A program made the translations under genes and the position numbers. A DNA stretch of 37,618 bases from JANQPC01 sp039208375. GTDB taxonomy: Bacteria > Pseudomonadota > Alphaproteobacteria > Rhodobacterales > Rhodobacteraceae. Below the pieces are notes generated by a model that saw nothing but the letters and a program-made list of their open reading frames with translations, made no database searches and was not told the origin of the DNA. Each line of letters begins with the position of its first letter. Within the stretch, counting starts at the first letter, position 1. The DNA lies in assembly GCA_039208375.1 (NCBI GenBank), contig JBCCRC010000032.1:1-37618 (forward strand). Reading direction: 5' to 3'. Positions 23,183 through 31,869 of the stretch are shown here, in pieces.

Positions 23183-25471
23183 TCATGGCGTTGGACGTCC
23201 CTGGCTGGTGAGGGGTAGGCGGATCACAGCTTCCGCGCCACGCTGGCCGCTGGCATCCAGCGGCGCGGCATCGCGCAGGTCCAGCCGCCCCCCATGTTCT
23301 TCGATGATCTTCTTCACGATTGGCAGCCCGAGCCCCGTTCCCTTTTCGCGGGTGGTGACATAGGGCTCAAAGAGTTTGGCGCTGTCTTCCGGCAGGCCGA
23401 TCCCATTGTCGGAGATTGTGATCTCGGCCCAATCGCCGTGATCGGAAAGCGTGGCGCGTACGCGGCCCTCATGGCCGTCTGGAACACCTATTTCACGCAA
23501 TGTTTCAATGGCTTCGCAGCCGTTCTTCATGAGATTGGTGAGGGCCTGGCTTATCATTGTGCCATCGACATCGGCCAGAAGTTCGCCTTCGGGGAACTCT
23601 GCTGTCACCTCGATATCGCCAAACCCGGCATCCTGCAGAAGGGCTGCATCGCGCAAAAGTGGGGCCAGATCGATTAAGCGGCGCTCAGGTTCAGGCATGC
23701 GGGCGAATTTCGAGAACTCATCGACGATCCGGCGCAGATCGTTCGTCTGCCGAACGATCACATCGGTGTATTGCTGAACCGCCTGTGCCTCCTCCCCTTC
23801 AGCCAGATGGGCAAACTTGCGACGGATGCGTTCGGCTGAAAGCTGGATCGGGGTGAGAGGGTTTTTGATTTCATGGGCGATACGACGCGCCACGTCGCCC
23901 CATGCCGCCATCCGCTGGGCGGCGACAAGATCGGTCACATCATCAAATGCAATCACATAGCCTTCAAGCCCGCCATCGTCGCCCCGTCGCGTGGCAATGC
24001 GCACCAACAGGTTTTCCAGCTTCCCCTTGCGAGTGAGGCGGATCTCTTCCTGCGCCACCTCGCCCTTCACCGATTGCAGGCGCTCAAAGAGCCCCGCAAA
24101 TTCTGGCACGGCCATCGAGAGGTGTTCGGCCTGCCCTTCCGCCACGTCGCCGGCCAGAACCCGCCCCGCCGCGCGGTTGGCAAAGGTTACGCGCCCGTCC
24201 TCATCAAGCCCGATTACACCGGCGGTGACGGAAGACAGCACACTGTCGAACAGCCGGCGGCGGCGCTCGATCTTGCGGTTTGTCTCCAAAAGCGCATCGC
24301 GTTGACCCTTCAGCTGCTGGGTCATCTGGTTGAAGATGCGGCCCAGCATGGCGATCTCGTCATCGCCCTGTTCTTCGCGCACCTGCACATCCAGATCGCC
24401 CGCGCCCACCCGCTGGGCCGCGCCCGTGAGCCGGCCCACAGGGCGAGACAGCCGTTCGGCGAACCACAGGCCCAGCCAGATCGCTGCAAGGATCAGGATC
24501 ACCGCAAAACCAAGGTAGAGCAGGCCGAATTCGAATACGAGCCGCCCACGCTGACTTTCAAGCTCGTTGTAAAACTGCGCCGTTTCCTGCGCGTCATCGA
24601 GAAGGGCAAGGATCCCGCCATCCACCTCGCGGCTCACGTAAAGAAACCGGTCAGTGAAGCCGTCAAGCTGGATCATCGCGCGGTATTCGTTCTGGGAAAG
24701 ATCTTCGATCAGTGCGGGCTCGCCGCTCACGGCAAGATCGAACGCCTCCTGCGGCGCGCGCTCGTAATCAAAGAGGTAAGAGCGTTCGCCCCGCGCGCGG
24801 ATATCTCCCGCACTGTCGATAACATAGGCCTCGCGCAGGCCCCGCTGGATCAGCGCCTGCCCCTGGCTCAGCATCTGCCGCAACTCGCCATCGGTGATGA
24901 AAAAGTCGGCCTCGCGCGCGGTTTCGAGAAACTCCGCCAGCGCTTCGGTATCAGCCAGAAGATCACGCCGCTGAGTGTCTTGATAGGCCTCTGCCGCGGC
25001 AATCGAGGCGCCCACGACTTGGCGTACGCGATCCGAAAACCAGCCTTCCAGACCTACATTGAAAGTAATGCCCGCAAAAACGGCCACGGTAACTGTGGGG
25101 ATTAGCGCGATCAGTGCGAAGACGCCGGTCAGCCGCAGGTGCAGACGTGAACCTGCGGAGCGTGCGCGCCGCGCCGCTATCATTCGCGCGATCTGGCCCA
25201 AAACAAGCGTGGCGACGACGAGCACATAAACGAGGTCGGCCATCAGGATCAGCCGAAGCTGAACCGTGGGATTGCCCTCGTCGAGGGGCCCAAGCACCAG
25301 GAAGGTCGCAAATGCCAGGATCGGCCCCAGAATGACCAGCCCCAGCGTGGCGGCATTCTTGAAGCGCCGGGCCCGCCCGAGCCCCGCTAGCCATTGCAGT
25401 GTTGCTCCGCGAGCGGCTCCCGCCACGGCAAACACCCCACCTTTCGTGTCACGCTGCGCGACACCTGCCAC
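23183..25471 (-). CDS. ntrY: Sensor histidine kinase NtrY
   Basis: A 762-residue membrane kinase. Three hydrophobic helices lie near residues 40-62, 73-97 and 112-135, then an extracytoplasmic loop of about 180 residues and a fourth helix around 315-335 (LLYLGFAVILILAAIW). The cytoplasmic part has HAMP, a PAS domain (AGVIGLDEDGRVTFANRAA), the phospho-acceptor His in RRIAHEIKNPLTP, and the ATPase motifs NLMKNGCEA, DNGIGLP and GTGLGLPIVKK. NtrYX senses nitrogen and redox/oxygen-related signals in relatives. It starts 53 bases after ntrC; the start seems to be GTG at 25471, but a later GTG cannot be excluded, since the first 35 residues are not conserved in type. Confidence 0.93.
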   Translation of the reverse strand: MAGVAQRDTKGGVFAVAGAARGATLQWLAGLGRARRFKNAATLGLVILGPILAFATFLVLGPLDEGNPTVQLRLILMADLVYVLVVATLVLGQIARMIAARRARSAGSRLHLRLTGVFALIALIPTVTVAVFAGITFNVGLEGWFSDRVRQVVGASIAAAEAYQDTQRRDLLADTEALAEFLETAREADFFITDGELRQMLSQGQALIQRGLREAYVIDSAGDIRARGERSYLFDYERAPQEAFDLAVSGEPALIEDLSQNEYRAMIQLDGFTDRFLYVSREVDGGILALLDDAQETAQFYNELESQRGRLVFEFGLLYLGFAVILILAAIWLGLWFAERLSRPVGRLTGAAQRVGAGDLDVQVREEQGDDEIAMLGRIFNQMTQQLKGQRDALLETNRKIERRRRLFDSVLSSVTAGVIGLDEDGRVTFANRAAGRVLAGDVAEGQAEHLSMAVPEFAGLFERLQSVKGEVAQEEIRLTRKGKLENLLVRIATRRGDDGGLEGYVIAFDDVTDLVAAQRMAAWGDVARRIAHEIKNPLTPIQLSAERIRRKFAHLAEGEEAQAVQQYTDVIVRQTNDLRRIVDEFSKFARMPEPERRLIDLAPLLRDAALLQDAGFGDIEVTAEFPEGELLADVDGTMISQALTNLMKNGCEAIETLREIGVPDGHEGRVRATLSDHGDWAEITISDNGIGLPEDSAKLFEPYVTTREKGTGLGLPIVKKIIEEHGGRLDLRDAAPLDASGQRGAEAVIRLPLTSQGRPTP

Positions 25472-25524
25472 ATCTCGGTGCCGTTTCAGCTCTCCGGCTG
25501 TTCGGCAACTCTCATGTTGCGCTT

Positions 25525-26892
25525 TTACATCAACTTACGGCGGCGTGTCACGCGAATATCGAGATCGGTGATCTTCTTGCGCAGCGTATTGCGATTGATT
25601 CCAAGAAGATCCGCGCATTTCGCTTGATTTCCACCGGTTGCATCGAGGGCAATCTCGATCAGCGGGGCCTCCACTTCGCGCAAAATCCGCTGGTAGAGCC
25701 CGGGGGGTGGCAAAACTCCGCCGTGCAAATCGAAGTATCGGCGCAAATGTTTGCCGACGGAGACAGAGAGCCGTTCACCATCGCCGCCGCCCGTGAGCGG
25801 CTCCATCGCGGGCTGGTTGCCCAGCACAAGCTCGGTCTCTGCGCGCCCGATCTCATCTTCCCCGCCGGTCACAACGAGCCGGCGAATAGTGTTCTCCAAC
25901 TGACGCACGTTGCCGGGCCAACTATAGGCGCGGATCAGTTCCAAGGCGTTGTTGTCAAACCGCCGGCTTGGCAGCCCCTCGCGCTCGGCCCGCGCCAGGA
26001 AGTGATCGGCGAGGAGCGCGATATCGTCGACCCGCTCGCGCAACGCCGGCACGCTGACCGTTACCCCGCTCAGACGATAGAACAGATCCTGCCGGAACGC
26101 GCCGCTTTCCATCTTTTGTGACAGGTCCGCCTGGCTCGTTGCCATCACGCGGGGCCCGTGATCGGTGAAGCTGTCCAGCATCCGCACGATCCGAGCCTGC
26201 GCCTCGTCTTCCAGATCGCCCACCTCGTCAAAAAGGATCGAGCCGCCCTTGGCGCGGCTGAGCACCATTGCAGGCCCGTCCATCGTGCTGAGGTCCGCGG
26301 CGCTGGCCACGACGAAGGGCAACGTGCGCCGGTCGCTCAAATCGTGGATCGCACGGGCGATCAGCGATTTGCCCGTGCCGCTTTCGCCGGTAATCAAAAC
26401 CGGCAGATCGGTATTCATCACCCGAGCCACCAACCGGTAAAGCGCCTGCATCGCGGGCGTTCTGCCCACAAGCGGAAGCTCATCGGGCGCGCTCTGCACC
26501 TCGGCAGTAGGCTTTGGCGGGATCCGGCGCTTGACCTCCAACGCCCGCGCGGCGCGCTTCATCAGATCGGGCAGATCGAAGGGCTTGGGCAGATAATCGA
26601 ACGCATCGGCCTCGGCCGCCTGAATCGCCGTCATGATCGTGTTTTGCGCCGAGATCACGATCACCGGCAGGCCCGGGCGTTCGCCGGCGATCTTGGGCAA
26701 CTGATCAAGCCCGTTGCCATCGGGCATGATGACGTCAGAGATCACCAGATCACCCTTCCCTTCCTCAACCCACCGCATGAGCGTGACGAGGCTTGAGGTG
26801 GCGTGCACTTTACACCCGGCGCGCGTAAGTGCCTGAGTCAGCACCGTGCGAATGGTACGATCGTCGTCGGCGACAAGGACTGTTCCGTCCAT
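25525..26892 (-). CDS. ntrC: Nitrogen regulation response regulator NtrC (Rhodobacter-type)
   Basis: A 455-residue regulator with receiver domain (Asp53 in ISDVIMPDG, Lys103 in LPKPF), AAA+ domain with Walker A GESGTGKS (169-176) and Walker B ILFDEVGD, the VRQLENTIRR helix, and a Fis-type DNA-binding end (GGNQAKCADLLGINRNTLRK). The region from PFVVA (192) to FDE (221-223) is about 17 residues shorter than in enteric NtrC and the GAFTGA motif is gone. In Rhodobacter capsulatus an NtrC with this loss activates sigma70-type RNA polymerase, so the same mechanism is likely here. It follows ntrB by two bases. Confidence 0.95.
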   Translation of the reverse strand: MDGTVLVADDDRTIRTVLTQALTRAGCKVHATSSLVTLMRWVEEGKGDLVISDVIMPDGNGLDQLPKIAGERPGLPVIVISAQNTIMTAIQAAEADAFDYLPKPFDLPDLMKRAARALEVKRRIPPKPTAEVQSAPDELPLVGRTPAMQALYRLVARVMNTDLPVLITGESGTGKSLIARAIHDLSDRRTLPFVVASAADLSTMDGPAMVLSRAKGGSILFDEVGDLEDEAQARIVRMLDSFTDHGPRVMATSQADLSQKMESGAFRQDLFYRLSGVTVSVPALRERVDDIALLADHFLARAEREGLPSRRFDNNALELIRAYSWPGNVRQLENTIRRLVVTGGEDEIGRAETELVLGNQPAMEPLTGGGDGERLSVSVGKHLRRYFDLHGGVLPPPGLYQRILREVEAPLIEIALDATGGNQAKCADLLGINRNTLRKKITDLDIRVTRRRKLM

Positions 26893-26894
26893 GG

Positions 26895-27971
26895 CTACTC
26901 TCCACTTTCTTTCGGGGCGACGGGGAGCGAGATGCGGAATATCGTGCGCTCCGGCGCGCTATCGACGGAAATCCAACCGTCATGATCCGAGATGATTTTT
27001 GAAACGAGGGCGAGGCCCAGCCCGGTGCCGTTCTCGCGGCCCGAAACGAAGGGCTCGAACACGTCACTCGCGATCTCGGGCGGCAGGCCCGGACCATCAT
27101 CGATTATTTCCACCTGCAGAGGCAGCGCTGCCGTGCCGTCCTTCCGGCGCAGGCGCAGGGACATATCGTAGAAGGTGTGGATGCGGATCGTGCCGCCGCC
27201 CTCGCCCGCGGCTTCGGAGGCGTTTTTCAGCAGGTTCTGGAACACCTGTAGCATCTGATCGCCATCCACGTATGTGGGCGGCAGGGAGGGGTCGTAATCC
27301 TCAACGATCTTCATGTTCGCAGCAAAGCCAAGCTGCGCCGACTTGCGCGCCCGATCCAGCAGATCGTGGATATTGATCGCCTTCTTTTCAGGCGGGCGCA
27401 GGTTGCCGAACTGCTCTACTTGATCGAGCAGGGCCAGGATCCGGCGCGCTTCGTTCACGATCAGATCGGTCATCTCCTGATCTTCGCCGGAGAGGTTCAT
27501 GCTAAGAAGCTGCGCGGCCCCGGTGATGCCCGCGAGCGGGTTCTTGATCTCATGGGCCAGCATTTCCGACATTCCAATCGCTGATTTTGCCGCCGATTTC
27601 ACCGAATGCGCCCGCCCCAGCCGATCGGCGAGCGAGCGGGGTTCGAGCAGGATCATCACGAAGCCCGGCATCGCGCTCACCGGGGCGATCTGAACATTGC
27701 ATTGTGCCGGTTTCGATTGGCCGGAACTGACATCGACATTGCTCATCGAGAGAGAGCTCTGGTCGGCCCGCACCCGGCGAAAGGCATCGTCAAGCGGCGC
27801 GTCTATCATCAACTTGTCAAACACCGGCGCGCCCCGAAGGCCGCGGGCGGAGGTGTTTAGAAATTGCTCTGCTGCCGGGTTCACTTCAGAAATAACATCG
27901 CCGGGATCAAGCAGAAAGGCCGGAACCGGCAGCGACACCCAAATCGCATCTCCAAACGCGCTGGGGCTCAT
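26895..27971 (-). CDS. ntrB: Nitrogen regulation sensor kinase NtrB
   Basis: A 358-residue cytoplasmic histidine kinase. The N-terminal PAS-like domain (VPAFLLDPGDVISEVNPAA) is followed by the HisKA helix with the phospho-acceptor His in MLAHEIKNPLAGITGAA, and by the ATPase motifs NLLKNASEA, DDGPGLP and GTGLGLALV. No membrane helix. NtrB phosphorylates NtrC when nitrogen is short and is controlled by PII in relatives. The ATG at 27971 overlaps the dusB stop as ATGA and gives the family N-terminus (MSPSAFGDAIWVSLP); the long frame upstream to 28397 is the shadow of dusB. Confidence 0.95.
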   Translation of the reverse strand: MSPSAFGDAIWVSLPVPAFLLDPGDVISEVNPAAEQFLNTSARGLRGAPVFDKLMIDAPLDDAFRRVRADQSSLSMSNVDVSSGQSKPAQCNVQIAPVSAMPGFVMILLEPRSLADRLGRAHSVKSAAKSAIGMSEMLAHEIKNPLAGITGAAQLLSMNLSGEDQEMTDLIVNEARRILALLDQVEQFGNLRPPEKKAINIHDLLDRARKSAQLGFAANMKIVEDYDPSLPPTYVDGDQMLQVFQNLLKNASEAAGEGGGTIRIHTFYDMSLRLRRKDGTAALPLQVEIIDDGPGLPPEIASDVFEPFVSGRENGTGLGLALVSKIISDHDGWISVDSAPERTIFRISLPVAPKESGE

Positions 27972-28969
27972 GCGGCCGCCGCCATCGGGCTCAGCGCATC
28001 GGGCAGGCGGGCCAGCACCGCGCGCGGGGTTTCGGCCGTCAGCACCTCGCGGCGCGGCGCGGGCGGCGTACCGGCCTGATCCATGTACCAGCCCAGATGC
28101 TTGCGGATCACTCGGGCGCCAAGATGCGTGCCATAGAAGACCAGCGTTGCTTCGTAGTGTTCGGCCACCAGAGCGGCAAGGCGCGCGCCACGCGGCACCT
28201 CGGGGGCGGGTGTGCCGTAGAGCGTGGCGGCAATTTCGGCCACCGCCCAGGGCCGCCCCTGCGCGCCCCGCCCGATCATCACACCGTCGGCGCCCGAAAG
28301 GCGCAGTGCGGTGCGGGCCGTGGCGGCATCGACGATATCGCCATTGGCGATGACGGGGACCGAGACCGCGCGTTTCACCGCCCCGATCGCCGCCCAATCG
28401 GACGTGCCCTTGTAAAACTGGCAGCGGGTGCGGCCGTGAATGGTGATGAGCTGCACGCCCGCGCCCTCAGCCCGGCGCGCCAGCTCAGGCGCGTTGAGGC
28501 AATCGTTATCCCAGCCAAGCCGGGTTTTCAGCGTCACCGGCACATCGACGGCGGCCACCACCGCCTCGATCAGCCGCAGCGCGTGATCCGGGTCGCGCAT
28601 AAGCGCCGAACCCGAAAGGCCGCCTGTGACCTTCTTGGCCGGGCAGCCCATGTTGATATCGATCACCCGGGCCCCATTGGCCGCAACCATCCGCGCGGCC
28701 TCTCCCATCCAGTAGGGGTCACGGCCGGCAAGCTGCACGGCCGTATCCGACGCGCCATAGCCCAGTTCGGCGCGTTCGCGTACGCCGGGCTTGGCCTGCA
28801 CCATCTCTTGGCTCGCAACCATCTCGCTCACCACCCGCCCGGCACCAAAGCGGGCGACCAGCCGGCGAAAGGGCAGATCGGTGATCCCCGCCATTGGCGC
28901 GAGGAATACGGGAAGATTTGGCAGTGCAGATGCCCTGTCGTTAGACAAATGCTCAATCCTTGTGCACAC
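27968..28969 (-). CDS. dusB: tRNA dihydrouridine synthase DusB (NifR3)
   Basis: A 333-residue FMN enzyme that reduces uridine in tRNA. It has LAPMAGITDLPFRR at the start, MGCPAKKV with the catalytic Cys, LKTRLGWD, ITIHGRTRCQFYKG, VIANGDI and DGVMIGRGAQGRPW. In Rhodobacter capsulatus the same gene, nifR3, leads the ntrBC operon, and here too ntrB overlaps it by four bases. The start is uncertain: GTG at 28969 has GGGAG close upstream, while TTG at 28948 has AAGGA at good spacing and gives an N-terminus closer to other DusB proteins. The 164-base region to ispDF should hold promoters for both directions. Confidence 0.95.
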   Translation of the reverse strand: MCTRIEHLSNDRASALPNLPVFLAPMAGITDLPFRRLVARFGAGRVVSEMVASQEMVQAKPGVRERAELGYGASDTAVQLAGRDPYWMGEAARMVAANGARVIDINMGCPAKKVTGGLSGSALMRDPDHALRLIEAVVAAVDVPVTLKTRLGWDNDCLNAPELARRAEGAGVQLITIHGRTRCQFYKGTSDWAAIGAVKRAVSVPVIANGDIVDAATARTALRLSGADGVMIGRGAQGRPWAVAEIAATLYGTPAPEVPRGARLAALVAEHYEATLVFYGTHLGARVIRKHLGWYMDQAGTPPAPRREVLTAETPRAVLARLPDALSPMAAAA

Positions 28970-29133
28970 TCTCCCGAGGTAGCGGGTACATGTGCGGAAG
29001 GCAAATCAGGCCCTGGGGGCGACGTCGCAACATTTGCGGCCTGCCCTATTTTTAGGCGGAGGTGCCTTGAAATTGGAACTGATTGTCACCGCACCCCCCG
29101 CGAACTACAGAGAGGGCGAGGAGACCGCCACCT

Positions 29134-30327
29134 ATGGCCCCGACCGATCCGCCCCGCGCTGACACAGCCGCTCCAGCAGGCCCGCACACGGCTGCGGTGA
29201 TTGTTGCAGCCGGGCGTGGGTTGCGGGCCGGCGGGGAAATTCCAAAGCAATGGCAAACGCTTGGGAACCGCCGGGTGATTGACTTTACGCTCGAGAGTTT
29301 TGCGGCGAGCCCTTTTGTGGACGACATCACGGTGGTGCTGCATCCCGATGACATGGAGCTTCTGGACGATCATGCGGGCCTTACACTTGTGCCGGGCGGG
29401 ACGACACGCGCGGACTCAGTGCGCGCCGGGCTCGAGGCATTGGCACCGGCGGGCCCCGACCGGGTTTTGATCCACGATGCTGCGCGCGCCTGCATCGATG
29501 GTATGACCATTGCCGCGGTGGCGACCGCACTTGATACCGCGCCTGCCGCGGCGCCCGGCCTCGGTGTGACGGATGCGCTTTGGATCGCCCGCGACGGGCA
29601 AGTGACCGGCACCCAGGCACGCGGCGCGCTGTTTCGCGCGCAAACACCTCAAGGCTTTCACTTCACACCGATCCTAGACGCCCATCGCCGCCACCCCGGT
29701 GGTGCGGCGGATGACGTGGAAGTCGCCCGGTGGGCCGGGCTAGATGTTGCCATCGTCCCAGGCGCAGAGGACAATCTGAAGATCACAACGCCCGGCGATT
29801 TCGCGCGGGCCGACCGTATCCTGAGAGGCCGGATGCCCCCTGCCCTGCCCGACATCCGCACCGGCAACGGCTTTGACGTCCATGCCTTCGGGCCAGGCGA
29901 TCACGTGATGCTGTGCGGCGTGGCGATCCCGCATGAAAAGGGGCTGGTAGGCCATTCCGATGCCGATGTGGGCCTCCACACGATCACCGACGCGATCTAT
30001 GGGGCGCTGGCCGAAGGCGATATCGGGCGACACTTCCCGCCGAGCGACCCGCAGTGGAAAGGGGCTGATAGCCGCATCTTCCTCGAACATGCTGTGGCGC
30101 TTGCGGGATCGCGCGGCTACCGGATCACCCATCTTGATTGCACGATGATCTGCGAGCACCCCAAAATCGGCCCCCATGCGGGCGCGATGACGGCGGCGGT
30201 GGCCGAGATCACGGGTGTGGAGCCCGGGCGGATTTCGATCAAGGCAACCACGTCGGAACGGTTGGGCTTCACCGGGCGCGGCGAAGGCATCGCGGCGCTC
30301 GCCACGGTAACGCTTGCGGCGCCATGA
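29134..30327 (+). CDS. ispDF: Bifunctional IspD/IspF, isoprenoid (MEP) pathway
   Basis: A 397-residue fusion. The IspD part (about 18-235) has AAVIVAAGRGLRAGGEIPKQW, cut at 20 residues, and HDAARACIDG; it makes CDP-ME from MEP. The IspF part (about 245-397) has NGFDVHAFGPGDHVMLCGV with the zinc Asp/His pair, VGHSDADVGLHTITDAIYGA (cut), GRHFPPSDP, and the closing IKATTSERLGFTGRGEG; it makes the cyclic diphosphate MEcPP. Such fusions are typical of alphaproteobacteria. The ATG at 29134 follows a GAGGAG about ten bases upstream; the TTG extension to 29083 is Pro/Arg-rich and unlikely. It leads the ispDF-pgpA-cinA run. Confidence 0.96.
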   Translation: MAPTDPPRADTAAPAGPHTAAVIVAAGRGLRAGGEIPKQWQTLGNRRVIDFTLESFAASPFVDDITVVLHPDDMELLDDHAGLTLVPGGTTRADSVRAGLEALAPAGPDRVLIHDAARACIDGMTIAAVATALDTAPAAAPGLGVTDALWIARDGQVTGTQARGALFRAQTPQGFHFTPILDAHRRHPGGAADDVEVARWAGLDVAIVPGAEDNLKITTPGDFARADRILRGRMPPALPDIRTGNGFDVHAFGPGDHVMLCGVAIPHEKGLVGHSDADVGLHTITDAIYGALAEGDIGRHFPPSDPQWKGADSRIFLEHAVALAGSRGYRITHLDCTMICEHPKIGPHAGAMTAAVAEITGVEPGRISIKATTSERLGFTGRGEGIAALATVTLAAP

Positions 30328-30337
30328 GGCCAATACC

Positions 30338-30832
30338 GTGAGCCGGGTTATCGCGACGTTTTTCTACGTGGGTTATCTGCGCCCCGCCTCGGGCACTTGG
30401 GGCTCGCTGGCCGCCCTTCCGGTGGGATTTCTGCTTCACGGGCTTGGCGGGTTTCAGCTTCTGGCCTTCGGCACGATCCTCCTTTTCGCCCTCGGCACCT
30501 GGGCCACCATGCAGCATATGGAGGCTACGGGCGGCGATGACCCGTCGGAAGTGGTCGTGGACGAGGTGGTGGGCATGTGGGTGGCGCTTTGGCCCCTGTC
30601 CATCGGCCTTGGCCAGGCGGGGGTGCACCCGTGGGTGTTCCCGTGGCCCGGCTGGGTGGCGGCCTTCTTCCTTTTCCGCTTCTTCGATATCTTCAAGATG
30701 GGCCCCGCCAAATGGGCCGATCAGCGCCACGACGCCCTGGGCGTGATGCTCGATGACGTGGTGGCGGGGTTTTACGCCGGGATCTGTGTGGCGCTCGGGG
30801 CGGCGCTGGCCCACGGGGTGATGGGCGTGTGA
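30338..30832 (+). CDS. pgpA: Phosphatidylglycerophosphatase A
   Basis: A 164-residue inner-membrane enzyme that dephosphorylates PGP to phosphatidylglycerol. It has the family patterns YLRPASGTWGSLAALP, VVVDEVVGMWVAL, FFLFRFFDIFKMGPAKWAD and GVMLDDVVAGFYAG with the conserved acidic residues, and three or four hydrophobic helices. The start is GTG at 30338 with GAGG eight bases upstream, ten bases after the ispDF stop; a TTG at 30314 would overlap ispDF and adds nothing family-like. Its stop overlaps the cinA start (GTGA). Confidence 0.95.
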   Translation: MSRVIATFFYVGYLRPASGTWGSLAALPVGFLLHGLGGFQLLAFGTILLFALGTWATMQHMEATGGDDPSEVVVDEVVGMWVALWPLSIGLGQAGVHPWVFPWPGWVAAFFLFRFFDIFKMGPAKWADQRHDALGVMLDDVVAGFYAGICVALGAALAHGVMGV

Positions 30833-31305
30833 GCGCGGAGGCGGTGCTCGATGCGGCACGGGCGCAAGGAGTGCGCGTGGCGCTGGCGGAAAGCTGCACT
30901 GGCGGCATGATTGCGGCGGCGCTCACCGATATTCCGGGATCGTCAGATGTGGTCGAGCGCGGGTTCGTGACCTACTCAAACGCGGCCAAGGTGGAGATGT
31001 TGGGGGTGCGCGCAGCGACGCTTGACGCGGTTGGCGCCGTTTCCGAGGAGGTGGCGCGGGAGATGGCAGAGGGTGCCTTGGCGCAATCGGGTGCCGATCT
31101 GGCCGTTTCGGTTACCGGCATCGCAGGGCCCGGCGGATCGGAATTCAAACCCGAGGGGCGGGTGTGCTTCGGGCTGTCGCTCGTGGGCGCGGAGACGGTC
31201 GTGAAGACGGTGGAATTCGGGCCCCGCGGACGCGGCGCGGTGCGCGTGGCGGCGCGGGATCATGCGCTTGGGCTGATGCTGGAGGCGCTTCAGGGGGCAC
31301 CATAG
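30829..31305 (+). CDS. cinA: CinA-family nicotinamide-nucleotide amidohydrolase (PncC)
   Basis: A 158-residue single-domain CinA C-terminal protein (PncC type), which deamidates NMN to nicotinate mononucleotide in NAD recycling. The family features are VALAESCTGGMIAAALTDIPG (ESCTGG at 21-26), VVERGFVTYSNAAKVEMLGV (cut to 20), AGPGG and the GRVCFGL strand. The N-terminal molybdopterin-like domain of full-length CinA is absent, as is normal for this branch. The GTG start overlaps the pgpA stop by four bases, so translation is coupled. Confidence 0.93.
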   Translation: MSAEAVLDAARAQGVRVALAESCTGGMIAAALTDIPGSSDVVERGFVTYSNAAKVEMLGVRAATLDAVGAVSEEVAREMAEGALAQSGADLAVSVTGIAGPGGSEFKPEGRVCFGLSLVGAETVVKTVEFGPRGRGAVRVAARDHALGLMLEALQGAP

Positions 31306-31308
31306 GCC

Positions 31309-31347
31309 GGGCGAAGAGGGGACGGGCGAAGAGTGGACGGGCAGAGC
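31309..31347 (+). repeat. Short tandem repeat between convergent genes
   Basis: GGGCGAAGAGGGGAC (31309-31323) is followed directly by GGGCGAAGAGTGGAC (31324-31338) and a partial third copy GGGCAGAGC. It fills the gap between the cinA stop and the ratA stop. Probably slippage; no other copy noticed in the window. Confidence 0.7.
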
Positions 31348-31355
31348 CGCGCTCT

Positions 31356-31799
31356 TTACCCGTAAAGCGCCGCCGCGCGCCGTTCGAACGCGCGCACGAT
31401 CCGCTGCATCGCATCGTTGAACACGATCCCGATCACGCCTTGCAGGATGGCATTGCGAAACTCGAAATCGACGAAGAAGGACACGTTGCACCCGCCCTCG
31501 ACATCCTCGAACCCCCAGCGCGATTCCATGTAGCTGAAGGGCCCGTCGATATACGTCGTATCGATGGCCTTCTCGCCGGGCCAAAGCGTGACCCGGCTGC
31601 CGAACCGCTCGCGGAACACCTTGAAGGAGACAACCAGATCGGCCTCCATGACCACCGCATCGCCCTTGGGCCGTTCCGAGCGCACCCGCGCAGCCGCGCA
31701 CCAGGGCAGGAATTCGGGGTAACGCGCCACATCGGCAACAAGCGCGTACATCTGATCAGCCGTATATGGCAGTTTCTTGGTTTCCGAGTGGGTTGGCAT
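31356..31799 (-). CDS. RatA/Coq10 family protein (START-like, ubiquinone-binding type)
   Basis: A 147-residue START-like protein. The family pattern is complete: KKLPYTADQMYALVADVARYPEFLPWCAAARV (shown in parts: YTADQMYALVADV, YPEFLPWC), LVVSFKVFRERFGSRV, YIDGPFSYMESRW and CNVSFFVDFEFRN. Mitochondrial Coq10 binds ubiquinone and supports its use in respiration. The bacterial name RatA comes from E. coli, where it was described as a ribosome-association toxin; no RnfH-like partner gene is adjacent here, so a toxin role is doubtful. It is divergent from hpt and convergent with cinA. Confidence 0.9.
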   Translation of the reverse strand: MPTHSETKKLPYTADQMYALVADVARYPEFLPWCAAARVRSERPKGDAVVMEADLVVSFKVFRERFGSRVTLWPGEKAIDTTYIDGPFSYMESRWGFEDVEGGCNVSFFVDFEFRNAILQGVIGIVFNDAMQRIVRAFERRAAALYG

Positions 31800-31835
31800 C
31801 GCCTCAGGCTCTGGTCTTCCGTGGCGGGGATTTCG

Positions 31836-31841
31836 TAGAGT
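31836..31841 (+). promoter_or_regulatory. Possible -10 element of hpt
   Basis: TAGAGT lies 29 bases before the GTG start of hpt, in the 70-base gap between the divergent ratA and hpt genes. No clear -35 is seen 16-18 bases upstream. Confidence 0.3.
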
Positions 31842-31869
31842 GCGGGCGCAAAATCAAGGGGGTGCGACG

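Noticed and set aside
23873..25105. Plus-strand frame of 410 codons opposite ntrY
   Set aside because: Antisense to the kinase gene, rich in His, Arg and Gln; no domain.
31356..31799. Functional RatA toxin-antitoxin system
   Set aside because: No adjacent antitoxin-like or RnfH-like gene; the sequence fits the general Coq10/START family equally well.
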